Assembly (NCBI RefSeq): GCF_004365875.1
Contig: NZ_SODF01000003.1
Coordinates: forward strand, 605,763 to 669,762
Source: Kribbella kalugense
GTDB lineage: Bacteria; Actinomycetota; Actinomycetes; Propionibacteriales; Kribbellaceae
Reading direction: 5' to 3'
Length of the DNA: 64,000 nucleotides
Under the pieces are notes generated by a model, which was not told the origin of the DNA, made no database searches, and was given only the letters and a program-made list of their open reading frames with translations. The position numbers and the translations under genes were made by a program. How positions within the stretch are numbered: the first letter of the stretch is position 1; each line of letters opens with the position of its first letter. Below, one piece after another: positions 1 through 7,647 of the stretch.

Positions 1-2
1 CC

Positions 3-443
3 GCCGGTCTGACCCTGCTGGAGCAGCCGCTCCCCCGCTGGGACCTGGCCGGGCTGGTGCGGCTGCGGGAGCGTCTCGACGTCCGCGTGATGGTCGACGA
101 GAGCATGCACTCGCTGCACGACGCCATGGAGATCGCGCGTCGCGGTGCGGCCGACGTACTCAACATCAAGATCCTCAAGGTCGGTGGGCTGCACCGCGCC
201 CTCCAGATCGCGAACGTGGCCGAGGCTGCCGGGCTGGCGGTGAAGGTAGGCTCGATGCCGGAGCTGGGCGTGGCCACGCTGGCCGCCGTACACCTGGCCG
301 CTGCCGTGCCGGGCGCGACCGTCGCGGCCGACCTGGTGGGGCCGCTGATGGTCGACGAGGACCCGCTGGCGCCGAGTGTGTTCGCCGACTGCGACGGCTG
401 GATCGACGTACCGCAGGGTCCCGGTCTCGGGCACGAGGTCTGA
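3..443 (+). CDS. Enolase-superfamily (MR/MLE type) enzyme, C-terminal part
   Basis: The gene enters the window already in frame, so only the C-terminal barrel half is present (about 146 residues). Visible superfamily landmarks are EQPLP, the metal-ligand strand MVDES, the strand NIKILKVGG and the late SMPELG strand, which place it with muconate lactonising enzyme / mandelate racemase-like proteins that abstract a proton alpha to a carboxylate with a divalent metal. The stop is 10 bases before the ATG of a DapA-like lyase, with AGGAGG-like bases between, so the two are probably co-transcribed. A sugar-acid dehydratase feeding a keto-deoxy-acid aldolase is the simplest reading; a dipeptide or acylamino-acid epimerase/racemase is possible. 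The specificity loop lies outside the window. Confidence 0.8.
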   Translation, partial: AGLTLLEQPLPRWDLAGLVRLRERLDVRVMVDESMHSLHDAMEIARRGAADVLNIKILKVGGLHRALQIANVAEAAGLAVKVGSMPELGVATLAAVHLAAAVPGATVAADLVGPLMVDEDPLAPSVFADCDGWIDVPQGPGLGHEV

Positions 444-453
444 GGAGGTCAGC

Positions 454-1404
454 ATGCACTCACTTGTCGAACGACTACGCGGCACACTGCTCCCCGCGGT
501 CGTCACGCCGATGGACTCCGATGGGGTCATCGCGTACGACGCTTTGACTCAGTACGCCGGTGTGCTGACGACGCAGTCCGTCGGTGGGGTCGCGGTGTGG
601 GCTCACACCGGGCGGGGGCTCTATCTGACTCCGGCCGACCGTACGAAGGTGTTGGAGACGTGGCGGGCGGCGACCGACGTACCGATCGTCGCGGGTGTCG
701 GCGTACCGAAGGCTTCTGACGCGCAGTCGCTGCAGGAGGCTGCTGACGCGACGGTGGAGATGGCCCTGGCTGCGGCGGCGGGTGGGGCCGATGCGGTCAT
801 GGTCTATCCGCTGGCTGCGCTCGGCGACCTGCCGGACGGGGACGCGCAGGCGGTGGCGTTGCACGAGCGGGTGGCGGCGGAGAGTGGGCTGCCTCTGGTC
901 GGCTTCTATCTGCACGGCGAGGCTGGTGGGTATCCGTACTCGCCTTCGCTGATACGAGAACTGTTGTCGTTGGACGCGATGCTCGGGGTGAAGACGGCGA
1001 CGCTGGATCGCGCGATCGGATGCCAGGACGCCATCTGGGCGGGCCGTGGGACCGGGAAGCTGCTGATCACCGGCGAGGACCGGATGTACGGGCCGTCGTT
1101 CATGTGGGGTGCGGACACGGCGCTGGTCGGGATCGCGTCGGCGCAGGTCGAGCTGTCGGCCGCCGTACTGCGGACTTGGACGGCCGGGGACCACTCCGGC
1201 TTCCTGGCCGCGTCCGACCGGCTGGACCGGTTTGCGGCGGCGACGTTCTACGCGCCGATCGAGGGATACGTGCAGCGGATGCTGTGGGCAGCCGAATGGG
1301 AGGGCCTGGTGCCGGCCGAGGCCGCGCACGATCCCTACGGTCCTGACCTGCCGCCGAGCGAACGCGACCTGGTGATCCGCTGCCTCGAAGAGCTCCACCA
1401 CTAG
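454..1404 (+). CDS. Dihydrodipicolinate synthase / N-acetylneuraminate lyase family protein
   Basis: A 316-residue TIM-barrel class I aldolase-type protein of normal family length. The N-terminus carries LLPAVVTPMDSDG, followed by VPIVAGVG, the tyrosine strand GFYLHGEAGG, and GVKTAT with the expected Schiff-base lysine. The ATG at 454 is chosen because GAGGAGG lies just upstream and the family-typical N-terminus begins there, although the frame is open earlier. It follows the enolase-superfamily gene directly, which fits a sugar-acid route in which a dehydratase makes a 2-keto-3-deoxy acid that this enzyme cleaves or dehydrates. Lysine-pathway DapA is less likely because of the context. The exact substrate cannot be read from sequence. 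Confidence 0.85.
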   Translation: MHSLVERLRGTLLPAVVTPMDSDGVIAYDALTQYAGVLTTQSVGGVAVWAHTGRGLYLTPADRTKVLETWRAATDVPIVAGVGVPKASDAQSLQEAADATVEMALAAAAGGADAVMVYPLAALGDLPDGDAQAVALHERVAAESGLPLVGFYLHGEAGGYPYSPSLIRELLSLDAMLGVKTATLDRAIGCQDAIWAGRGTGKLLITGEDRMYGPSFMWGADTALVGIASAQVELSAAVLRTWTAGDHSGFLAASDRLDRFAAATFYAPIEGYVQRMLWAAEWEGLVPAEAAHDPYGPDLPPSERDLVIRCLEELHH

Positions 1405-1441
1405 GCAGTGAGGTGGCGCGCTCCCTCCTACGCTCCACCAC

Positions 1442-1491
1442 ACCGCCACCGTCGCAAGACCGCCCGAAGGGTGGCGGTAATTGTGGTCTTG
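1442..1491. other. Two interleaved inverted repeats (possible regulatory RNA or terminator)
   Basis: A 9-bp perfect inverted repeat (ACCGCCACC at 1442-1450 with GGTGGCGGT at 1470-1478) is interlocked with a second 7-bp one (CAAGACC at 1455-1461 with GGTCTTG at 1485-1491), so the order of arms is A-B-A'-B'. The two stems could form a pseudoknot or be mutually exclusive. No U-tract follows the first stem. It lies 38 bases after the DapA-like gene and about 135 bases before the next start. Confidence 0.4.
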
Positions 1492-1625
1492 ACCGAAACT
1501 AGGAGAGTGAGACCTGAACGTCAAGAGCCCAGGGCTCCGCTGCGCTATTCTGCGAGTTGAGGGCCAGACCAGAAGTCGTCGGAGGATGCCGTGAGGATCA
1601 GCTCAGCTCTGCGCTTGGTGATCTG

Positions 1626-2849
1626 ATGACTCTGTCGGTCGGCGTGGTGGGGCCGGAGGACCTGGTTCAGCGCGTGACCGCGGTCGGGGCGCCGAGCGGG
1701 ACCAATCTGATCCCGCTGCCGTACCGGCACGAGACCGAAGCGGTCGAGCTGGTCGAGCAGTCGCACTCGAATGTCGACGCGTTCCTGTTCACCGGTGTGG
1801 TCCCGTACACGATCGCGACCGAGGCCGGCGTGATCGACCGGCCGGCGATGTACGTCTCGTACGACGGCGCGACGCTGCTGCGGGCGCTCGTCGAGCTGCT
1901 GCGGCTCGGGCACAACGTCACCCAGTTCTCGATCGACACGTTGCGCCGGTCCGAGGTGATGGAGACGCTGATCGAGGCGAAGCTGCCGACCGACCGGATC
2001 CATGTGCTGCCGTACCGGCCGGGGCTGACGTCGGACGACATCGTCGCGTTCCACCGCACTGCGCGCGAGAAGCACGACACGAAGGTCGCGATCAGCTGCC
2101 TGGGTTCGGCCTTCCACCTGATCGAGAACGAGATGCCGTCGGTCCGGCTCGCACCCTCGCGCTACTCGATCCGCTCCACCCTGCAGGCGCTGGTGCTCAC
2201 GACCACCGGCCAGCATGTCGGCGACGCGCAGGTCGCGCTCGGGGTCATCGATCTGCCGGAGCCGGACGACGCTCTGGCCGCGGACCTCATCACCCTCGGC
2301 GGCAGTCTGGCCGCGCTTCCCGACGGGCGGCTGCTGGTCGTCACCACCCGAGGGCTGTTGGAGCAGGCCACCGAACAGTTCTCCCGGATGCCCTTGCTCG
2401 ACCACCTCGCGGCTCGGCACAGCACGGCGTACGTCGGTTTCGGCGTCGGCCGTACGGCGGCAGAGGCCGAGGCGCTCGCCCGTCGAGCCGTCGGTCGCGC
2501 CAAGTCGATCGGGTCGGTCGCCGGTGTCGTGTCCATGTCCGACGACGTCGAGATCGTCATCGAGCCGAGCGGCGAGCAGCCCACGGCGGCTCGCGGTACG
2601 GAAAGCCTTCCGTTGCTGGCCCGCCGGGTCGGCCTCAACACCCAAACCCTCGCCCGCATGCGAGAGCTCACCGCCACCCTCCCCGACGGCCTCACCACCC
2701 AAGACGTAGCCGACCACCTGGCCGTCCAACTCCGCACCGCCCGCCGAGTCCTCAAACGCCTGGAACGCGCCGGCCTAGCCGCCCCCACCGGCACCCAACA
2801 ACACGGCCGAACCGGCCGCCCACCCACGGTCTACCTGATCCGCCTGTAA
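1626..2849 (+). CDS. Putative transcriptional regulator with C-terminal winged helix-turn-helix
   Basis: About 407 residues. The first 200 or so look like an alpha/beta sensor domain (LSVGVVGPEDLVQRV at the start). The middle has LLVVTTRGLLEQ followed by YVGFGVGRTAAEAEA, which resembles the degenerate cyclase-like domain of some multidomain regulators. The last 80 residues contain GLTTQDVADHLAVQLRTARR and VLKRLERAGL, a winged helix. ATG 1626 is preferred because the conserved-looking domain starts there; a TTG at 1557 would add 23 poorly folding residues. No clear ribosome site was seen. It is codirectional with the catabolic genes before it and may control them. The ligand is unknown and I cannot name the family with certainty. 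Confidence 0.55.
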   Translation: MTLSVGVVGPEDLVQRVTAVGAPSGTNLIPLPYRHETEAVELVEQSHSNVDAFLFTGVVPYTIATEAGVIDRPAMYVSYDGATLLRALVELLRLGHNVTQFSIDTLRRSEVMETLIEAKLPTDRIHVLPYRPGLTSDDIVAFHRTAREKHDTKVAISCLGSAFHLIENEMPSVRLAPSRYSIRSTLQALVLTTTGQHVGDAQVALGVIDLPEPDDALAADLITLGGSLAALPDGRLLVVTTRGLLEQATEQFSRMPLLDHLAARHSTAYVGFGVGRTAAEAEALARRAVGRAKSIGSVAGVVSMSDDVEIVIEPSGEQPTAARGTESLPLLARRVGLNTQTLARMRELTATLPDGLTTQDVADHLAVQLRTARRVLKRLERAGLAAPTGTQQHGRTGRPPTVYLIRL

Positions 2850-2894
2850 ACGCAGTCCGTCCCACGCGCGGCGAGCAACTGGTGTCGGACCTGC

Positions 2895-2956
2895 ACGCAT
2901 GCAGAACCCCCCTCGGGCGGCGCTAGCTGCCCGGAAAACGGGGGTTCTGCATGCGT
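2895..2956. terminator. Bidirectional terminator hairpin
   Basis: A perfect 17-bp inverted repeat (arms 2895-2911 and 2940-2956, each containing GCATGCAGAAC or its complement) encloses a second 5-bp stem (CGGGC 2914-2918, GCCCG 2929-2933). It sits exactly between two convergent genes, 45 bp after one stop and 11 bp after the other, so it probably ends transcription from both sides. The arms finish in runs of C/G rather than T, as often in high-GC bacteria. Confidence 0.75.
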
Positions 2957-2967
2957 GGCGGTCCGCT

Positions 2968-3990
2968 CTACGGCTTGATAATGGTGACGCCGGGGGTGGT
3001 GCCGTTGGAGAGCGCAGCTAGGGCGGCTGGAGTCTCGTCGAGGGTGATCGTTCGGGTGATCAGATCCGCCGGCTTGAGGTTGCCTTGGGCAACGAGCTGC
3101 AGCATTTCGGGGTAGGCGTGGGCGGGCATGCCGTGGCTGCCCAGCCATTGGAGTTCTTGGCCGATGAGGCGGCTGACGTCGAGTTGTACGCCGGACGGTA
3201 GGAGGCCGACCTGGAGGTGGCGGCCTCGGGGGCGTAGGGATTGCAGGGCTTGCTGGACGATGTCGTTGGAGCCGAGGGCATCCATCGTCACGTGGGCACC
3301 GCCTGCGGTGAGGTCGCGGATCTCTTGGACTGTGTCCGGGGACGCCCACAGGGTTTCCGTGGCACCGTACGAGCGAGCCAGTTTCAGCGCGGACGGGTTG
3401 GTGTCGACCGCGATCACCCGGGCGCCGAGGTCCGCGGCGATCATCACCGCGGAGAGGCCGACGCCGCCGCAGCCGAAGATCGCGACCGACTCGCCGGCGG
3501 TGACCTGGCCGACCTGGCGGATCGCGCGGAACGCCGTGGCGAAGCGGCAGCCGAGGCCTGCAGCGGTGGCGAAGTCCAGTTCGTCCGGCAGTCGCACCAA
3601 ATTGACCTGCGCATACGGCACGGCGACGTACTCGGCGAACGAACCCCAGTAGGTGAAGCCGGGCTGCTCCTGACGAAGGCAGACCTGCTGGTTGCCCTCC
3701 AAGCACTGCTCACACGAACCACACGCGCAGATGAACGGCGTCGTGACCCGATCGCCGACCTGCCAACCCGTCACCCCGGCGCCGACCGCGGCGATCGTCC
3801 CGGCCAGCTCGTGGCCCGGCACATGCGGCAGCACGATGTCCGCGTCATGCCCCATCCACCCGTGCCAGTCGCTCCGACACAACCCGGTCGCCTCAACCTT
3901 CAGGACGACCGCGCCAGCCGCCGGCGAAGGCTCCGGAACATCCCGTACGACGGGCACAACGCCGTACTCCTCAACCACGACAGCACGCAT
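2968..3990 (-). CDS. Zinc-dependent alcohol dehydrogenase family protein
   Basis: A 340-residue medium-chain dehydrogenase. Catalytic-zinc ligands are visible as GLCRSDWHGW (Cys about 38) and PGHELAG, the structural-zinc lobe as CACGSCEQC plus a later Cys, and the NAD(P) Rossmann turn as FGCGGVGL near residue 175. It should oxidise an alcohol or polyol, or reduce an aldehyde, in the cytoplasm. It is convergent with the preceding regulator across a strong terminator. The next gene upstream on the same strand (VOC protein) ends 13 bp before its ATG, so they may share a message. The substrate is undetermined; a sugar or polyol is plausible given the neighbourhood. Confidence 0.9.
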   Translation of the reverse strand: MRAVVVEEYGVVPVVRDVPEPSPAAGAVVLKVEATGLCRSDWHGWMGHDADIVLPHVPGHELAGTIAAVGAGVTGWQVGDRVTTPFICACGSCEQCLEGNQQVCLRQEQPGFTYWGSFAEYVAVPYAQVNLVRLPDELDFATAAGLGCRFATAFRAIRQVGQVTAGESVAIFGCGGVGLSAVMIAADLGARVIAVDTNPSALKLARSYGATETLWASPDTVQEIRDLTAGGAHVTMDALGSNDIVQQALQSLRPRGRHLQVGLLPSGVQLDVSRLIGQELQWLGSHGMPAHAYPEMLQLVAQGNLKPADLITRTITLDETPAALAALSNGTTPGVTIIKP

Positions 3991-4003
3991 TCCAGCAGCC
4001 TAG

Positions 4004-4384
4004 TCAGCCGACGCAGAACTCGTTGCCTTCGGGATCGAGCATGACGATATGGCCGAGTTCCGGGCCGTAGAAGTCCTCGCGGACCTGGGTCGCGCCGAGC
4101 TCCACCAACGCGGCCGCCTTCGAGCGCATCCGCTCCGCCGACTCGGCCGTGCGCAGACCGGGTCCGGCCACTCGGATGTCGAGGTGCAGCCGGTTCTTCG
4201 CGGTCTTCGGCTCGGGTACCCGAGCGAAGCCGATCGCCGGCCCGACGTCGTCGGGGTCGATGATGCTGGATCCGTCCGGGTCGTCGAAGCCGGGCTCGAT
4301 CACGTAGTCCAGTGCGGCCGCCCAGAAGCGCGCGAGGCGCTGTGGGTCGGCCGCATCCGCACCGATGGTCCATTTGGTCGCCAT
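4004..4384 (-). CDS. VOC (glyoxalase/bleomycin-resistance-like) family protein
   Basis: A 126-residue protein with the look of the Glyoxalase_6 type: it opens MATKWTIGADAADPQRLARF, then has FWAAALDYV, the strand KNRLHLDIRV with a metal-ligand-type histidine, and ends GHIVMLDPEGNEFCVG, where the last strand normally supplies a glutamate ligand. Length is typical for a single-module VOC protein that acts as a dimer. Function in this family ranges from dioxygenases to antibiotic binding, so none is assigned. Its stop lies 13 bp before the start of the alcohol dehydrogenase on the same strand. Confidence 0.8.
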   Translation of the reverse strand: MATKWTIGADAADPQRLARFWAAALDYVIEPGFDDPDGSSIIDPDDVGPAIGFARVPEPKTAKNRLHLDIRVAGPGLRTAESAERMRSKAAALVELGATQVREDFYGPELGHIVMLDPEGNEFCVG

Positions 4385-4426
4385 GCAGGCGACAGTAGTG
4401 CGTATTCCGGACGATCTCCGGCCGGA

Positions 4427-4702
4427 TCAGCCGCCGGCGACCGCGGGGATGATGGAGACCTGGCCGCCGTCCTTGATCGCGGTCTGGAGGCCTTCGGCGA
4501 AGCGTACGTCGTCATCGTCGACGTACACGTTCACGAACCGGCGCAGTTCGCCCGACTCGTCCAGCACGCGGCCCTTGATCCCCGGGTACGACGTGTCGAG
4601 CGAGTCGAGCACCTCCGTCAGCGTCGAGCCCTCGGCGGACACTTCGGACACGCCCTGGGTGTACGGACGCAGGATGGTCGGGACGCGAACGCTCACACTC
4701 AC
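4427..4702 (-). CDS. MoaD/ThiS-family sulfur carrier protein (CysO-like)
   Basis: A 91-residue ubiquitin-like protein ending in VAGG, the C-terminal di-glycine that is adenylated and thiocarboxylated in sulfur carriers such as ThiS, MoaD and mycobacterial CysO. The middle SYPGIKGRVLDESGE and RFVNVYVDDDDVRF are typical of the beta-grasp fold. The GTG start overlaps the stop of threonine synthase (GTGA), so translation is coupled and the gene belongs to the same riboswitch-controlled message. The pairing implies a link to threonine/methionine/cysteine metabolism, for example sulfide donation to an activated homoserine or serine, but the acceptor is not in the window. Confidence 0.85.
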   Translation of the reverse strand: MSVSVRVPTILRPYTQGVSEVSAEGSTLTEVLDSLDTSYPGIKGRVLDESGELRRFVNVYVDDDDVRFAEGLQTAIKDGGQVSIIPAVAGG

Positions 4703-5958
4703 TGCAGGCCTGCCTTCACGAAGGCGTCGTACGACGCGGGGATGGTCACCTTTGGGCCGACCCGGTCGGCCACGGCGTCGAGCGTCTTCAGCCCGTCGCC
4801 GGAGTTGATGATGACGGTCTCGGCCTCGGGGTCGAGCTGGCCGGTCGCGATCAGCTTCTTCAGCGTCGCCACCGTCACCCCGCCCGCGGTCTCACCGAAG
4901 ATGCCCTCGGTCCGGGCCAGCAACTGGATGCCCTCGATGACTTCCTCGTCGCTGACATCCTCGATCGCTCCGCCGGTACGCCGGGCCACGTCGAGGACAT
5001 AGGGTCCGTCAGCGGGGTTGCCGATCGCGAGCGACTTGGCGATCGTGTCCGGCTTCACCGGCTTGACCACGTCGTGTCCGTCGCGGAACGCCTGTGCGAC
5101 GGGCGAGCAGCCGGTCGCCTGAGCGCCGTACACCTTGTAGTCGGTCGCGTCGACCAGGCCGAGCTTGCCGAGTTCGGTGAAGCCCTTGTCGATCTTGGTC
5201 AGCTGGGATCCGGACGCAACCGGGATGACGATCTGCTGCGGCAGCCGCCAGCCGAGCTGTTCGGCGATCTCGAAGGCCAGGGTCTTGGAGCCTTCGGAGT
5301 AGTACGGGCGGACGTTGACGTTGACGAACGCCCAGCCCTCCTCCTCACCGGCGATCTCCGAGGCCAGCTTGTTCACGTCGTCGTAGTTGCCCTCGACCGC
5401 GACCAGGGTCCCGCCGTACACGGCGGTGGTGATCACCTTCGGGCGCTCGAGGTCGTGCGGGATGAAGACGACCGAGCGGATGCCGGCCCGAGCGGCGGCC
5501 GCGGCGACGGCGTTGGCCAGGTTGCCGGTGGAGGGGCAGGCGAAGACCTTCATGCCGAGCTCGCGGGTGGCGCTCAGGGCGCTTGCCACGACCCGGTCCT
5601 TGAAGGAGTGGGTCGGGTTGCCGGAGTCGTCCTTCACCCAGAGCTTGCGGAGGCCGAGCTCGCGGGCCAGGTTCTGCGCGTCGACGAGCCGGGTGTAGCC
5701 GGGCTCGGTGTTCGGATAGCTGGCCACGTCGACCGGGACGGGCAGCAGTGGCTGGTAGCGCCAGATGTTCTTCGGACCGGCCTCGATCTGCTCGCGGGTG
5801 ATGGTCGGGTACTCGTATCCGACCTCGAGCGGACCGAAACACTCCATACAGGCGTAGAACGGACCGAGCGGCGACTTCGCCCCACAGGCGCGACAGCTCA
5901 GGTGCGTACCGTTGCCGAAGGCACCTTCACGGATCGTGTGGGTGGCGGTCAGGCTCAT
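4699..5958 (-). CDS. thrC: Threonine synthase
   Basis: A 419-residue fold-type II PLP enzyme converting O-phosphohomoserine to threonine and phosphate. The PLP lysine is in PTHSFKDRVV; further landmarks are the glycine-rich phosphate loop near CPSTGNLANAVAAA and the late INSGDGLKT segment. The N-terminus carries two CxxC pairs (CRAC and CMEC), a zinc-ribbon-like feature of this subgroup. ATG 5958 is preceded by GAGAGGGG on the transcribed strand. The leader holds a SAM-I riboswitch, so expression should respond to S-adenosylmethionine. The downstream MoaD-like gene overlaps its stop. Confidence 0.95.
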   Translation of the reverse strand: MSLTATHTIREGAFGNGTHLSCRACGAKSPLGPFYACMECFGPLEVGYEYPTITREQIEAGPKNIWRYQPLLPVPVDVASYPNTEPGYTRLVDAQNLARELGLRKLWVKDDSGNPTHSFKDRVVASALSATRELGMKVFACPSTGNLANAVAAAAARAGIRSVVFIPHDLERPKVITTAVYGGTLVAVEGNYDDVNKLASEIAGEEEGWAFVNVNVRPYYSEGSKTLAFEIAEQLGWRLPQQIVIPVASGSQLTKIDKGFTELGKLGLVDATDYKVYGAQATGCSPVAQAFRDGHDVVKPVKPDTIAKSLAIGNPADGPYVLDVARRTGGAIEDVSDEEVIEGIQLLARTEGIFGETAGGVTVATLKKLIATGQLDPEAETVIINSGDGLKTLDAVADRVGPKVTIPASYDAFVKAGLQ

Positions 5959-5970
5959 GAGTGAGGTTCC

Positions 5971-6115
5971 CCTCTCATCTTCCCCGCGAACACCGGATCT
6001 CGGCGGCGGGACGGATTTGGCACCGGTCCACCGCGAGACGCCCCGGGCGGGGGCTCGACGGGGAGGGTTGCCGGGACTTCAACGGGCCGTTTCCCTCAGT
6101 CCCTCTGGATGAGCT
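5971..6115 (-). promoter_or_regulatory. SAM-I riboswitch (S-box) in the thrC leader
   Basis: Read on the minus strand, the leader contains nearly all S-box consensus blocks in order: CUCAUCCAGAG, GAGGGAAACGGCCC, UUGAAGUCCCGGCAACC, a variable GC hairpin, GGUGCCAAAUCC, another GC hairpin, and GAAGAUGAGAGG closing P1. The 3' P1 strand runs straight into the Shine-Dalgarno region (GAGAGGGG) 13 nt before the thrC ATG. No intrinsic terminator is visible, so control is probably at translation: SAM binding stabilises P1 and masks the ribosome site. SAM-IV, also found in actinobacteria, is less likely because the kink-turn and P4-like hairpin of SAM-I are present. Confidence 0.88.
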
Positions 6116-6184
6116 CCCCCGAGATTACCCAATCGGGTCCATATTGTGTCTTGTGATCCCACCATCCGAGATGAGCGATCTCAG

Positions 6185-7150
6185 TTAGCGCAGGCGGTGC
6201 GTGGCGCCTGGGGTGTGCGTAGGCAGCGACTTGCGGGGGCCGTAGCGGGGGTGGGCGATGCCGGTCAGTTCGAGTAGTCGTTGCACCCGGAAGCGGTGGC
6301 CGCGGTACGGCTCGATCAGTTCGGCACAGCCGTCGTCGTCGAGTTCCTCGCCGATCAGGGCGTACGAGACGTTGCGGGACACGTGATAGTCCGCGAACGA
6401 GAACGCATCCGCGTCCCCATGCGCCCGCTGCCGTACTTCGGCCGCCGTCCACACCCCGACTCCCGGGAGCGACCGCAACCGTCGCTCGATCTCGTCCGAG
6501 TCGGTGAGCTCGAGCGTCCGCTCCAAGGCCTTGGCCCGCGTCGCCGCCGTCAGCACGACCCGCGACCGCCTGCCCTCGACCCCGGCCCGCAGCCACTGCC
6601 AGGACGGGATCTGCCGCCACTCCTCGGGCGCCGGCGGCACCATCATCTGCCGCCCGTCCGGACTCCCCGGCCCCGGCGCCGGCTCGCCGTACTCACGCAG
6701 CAGCACCCGCCACGCCCGGAACGCCTCCTTGCCGGTGACGACCTGCTCGATCCCCGCGGCCGCCATCGCCTCGAACACCGCCCGCGTCCGCGGCACCCGC
6801 ACATCCGGGAACCGCCGCGCCGCATCCACCAGCGCCCGATGCTCCGGCAACGGCTCGAACCCGTCCCAGCTGTCCTTCTCCCCCAGTAACTCCGGCACCC
6901 CGTCGAGCGCCCACTCCGCCCCCGGTCCCCAAGCCTCCGCCTCCACACCCCCGGCGTACGGCGTCAACCGCAAGAGCACCGCCCCCTCCGGAGTCCGCGT
7001 AGCCCGCCAGACGGTCCGCCGCCCCGCGTCGAACACATACGCCGGATCCCCAGGCCCCTTCCGCAACCCACCAATCACCGAATGCGGATCCACCACCCGC
7101 CCAGCCCGCCAAACCCGCACCACCGAACTCACCCGCACAGTCTTACCCAC
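6185..7150 (-). CDS. DNA-3-methyladenine glycosylase family protein (HhH-GPD)
   Basis: A 321-residue protein. The helix-hairpin-helix-GPD signature is seen late in the chain: LRSLPGVGVWTAAEVRQ followed by FSFADYHVSRNVSYAL, where the aspartate in FADYH is the expected catalytic acid of AlkA-like glycosylases. It should excise alkylated bases from DNA. The N-terminal 160 residues match the AlkA N-domain position but are weakly readable. The start is a GTG at 7150, only 29 bp from the divergent ATG at 7180; several further GTG codons follow, so the start is uncertain and the messages may be leaderless. Confidence 0.8.
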   Translation of the reverse strand: MGKTVRVSSVVRVWRAGRVVDPHSVIGGLRKGPGDPAYVFDAGRRTVWRATRTPEGAVLLRLTPYAGGVEAEAWGPGAEWALDGVPELLGEKDSWDGFEPLPEHRALVDAARRFPDVRVPRTRAVFEAMAAAGIEQVVTGKEAFRAWRVLLREYGEPAPGPGSPDGRQMMVPPAPEEWRQIPSWQWLRAGVEGRRSRVVLTAATRAKALERTLELTDSDEIERRLRSLPGVGVWTAAEVRQRAHGDADAFSFADYHVSRNVSYALIGEELDDDGCAELIEPYRGHRFRVQRLLELTGIAHPRYGPRKSLPTHTPGATHRLR

Positions 7151-7179
7151 CCCGCCGACAGAACCACATACTGAGCCTT

Positions 7180-7647
7180 ATGAGCGGATGGCAGTGGGTG
7201 AAGGTGGTGGGGAACTTCCTCAACCTGTCCACGGTTGCCGGCTTGTTCGTGGGGGTGCTGGGGCGGGCGACGTTCAGTCGGGGGCCGCGGGGGTTGTTTT
7301 TTGCTAATGGGTACAAGTTGGGGTTTCCGGTGGCGGGGGCGTTCACGATCGGGAACGTCATCCTGAGCAAGAATCCGCGGGCGTACTTCGAGGATGCGGC
7401 GCTGGTTCGGCATGAGGAGCGGCATTCGTGGCAGTACTTCTGTTTGATCGGGCTGCCGATGTTGCCGTTGTACGTCGTCGGCGTGGTGATCTCGTTCCTG
7501 CTGACTGGCGATCCGGCGTCGCGGAATCCGTTCGAGCGGCTGGCCAACCTCAAGGAGGGCGGGTACGTCGAGCGTCCGATCCAGCCGATCGGTAAGACCG
7601 TGACGCAGGCGTTCAGCGTGCTGAGATCGCGTCCGAAAGGGCCGTGA
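7180..7647 (+). CDS. Hypothetical membrane-associated protein with an HEXXH motif
   Basis: A 155-residue protein I do not recognise. It has a hydrophobic N-terminal stretch (NFLNLSTVAGLFVGVL), a middle LGFPVAGAFTIGNVIL, then ALVRHEERHSWQYF, which contains HEERH, an exact HEXXH pattern, followed directly by a membrane segment (LPMLPLYVVGVVISFLL). HEXXH beside a membrane helix is what site-2-like or other integral metallopeptidases show, but five residues also occur by chance and no third ligand can be named. It ends with a basic tail (RSRPKGP). The 3' end overlaps the convergent otsB gene by 35 bp. Confidence 0.6.
   Translation: MSGWQWVKVVGNFLNLSTVAGLFVGVLGRATFSRGPRGLFFANGYKLGFPVAGAFTIGNVILSKNPRAYFEDAALVRHEERHSWQYFCLIGLPMLPLYVVGVVISFLLTGDPASRNPFERLANLKEGGYVERPIQPIGKTVTQAFSVLRSRPKGP

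Noticed and set aside
454..1404. Lysine-pathway dapA
   Set aside because: The family fold fits, but it follows an enolase-superfamily gene and has no lysine or diaminopimelate genes beside it; a sugar-acid role is more likely.
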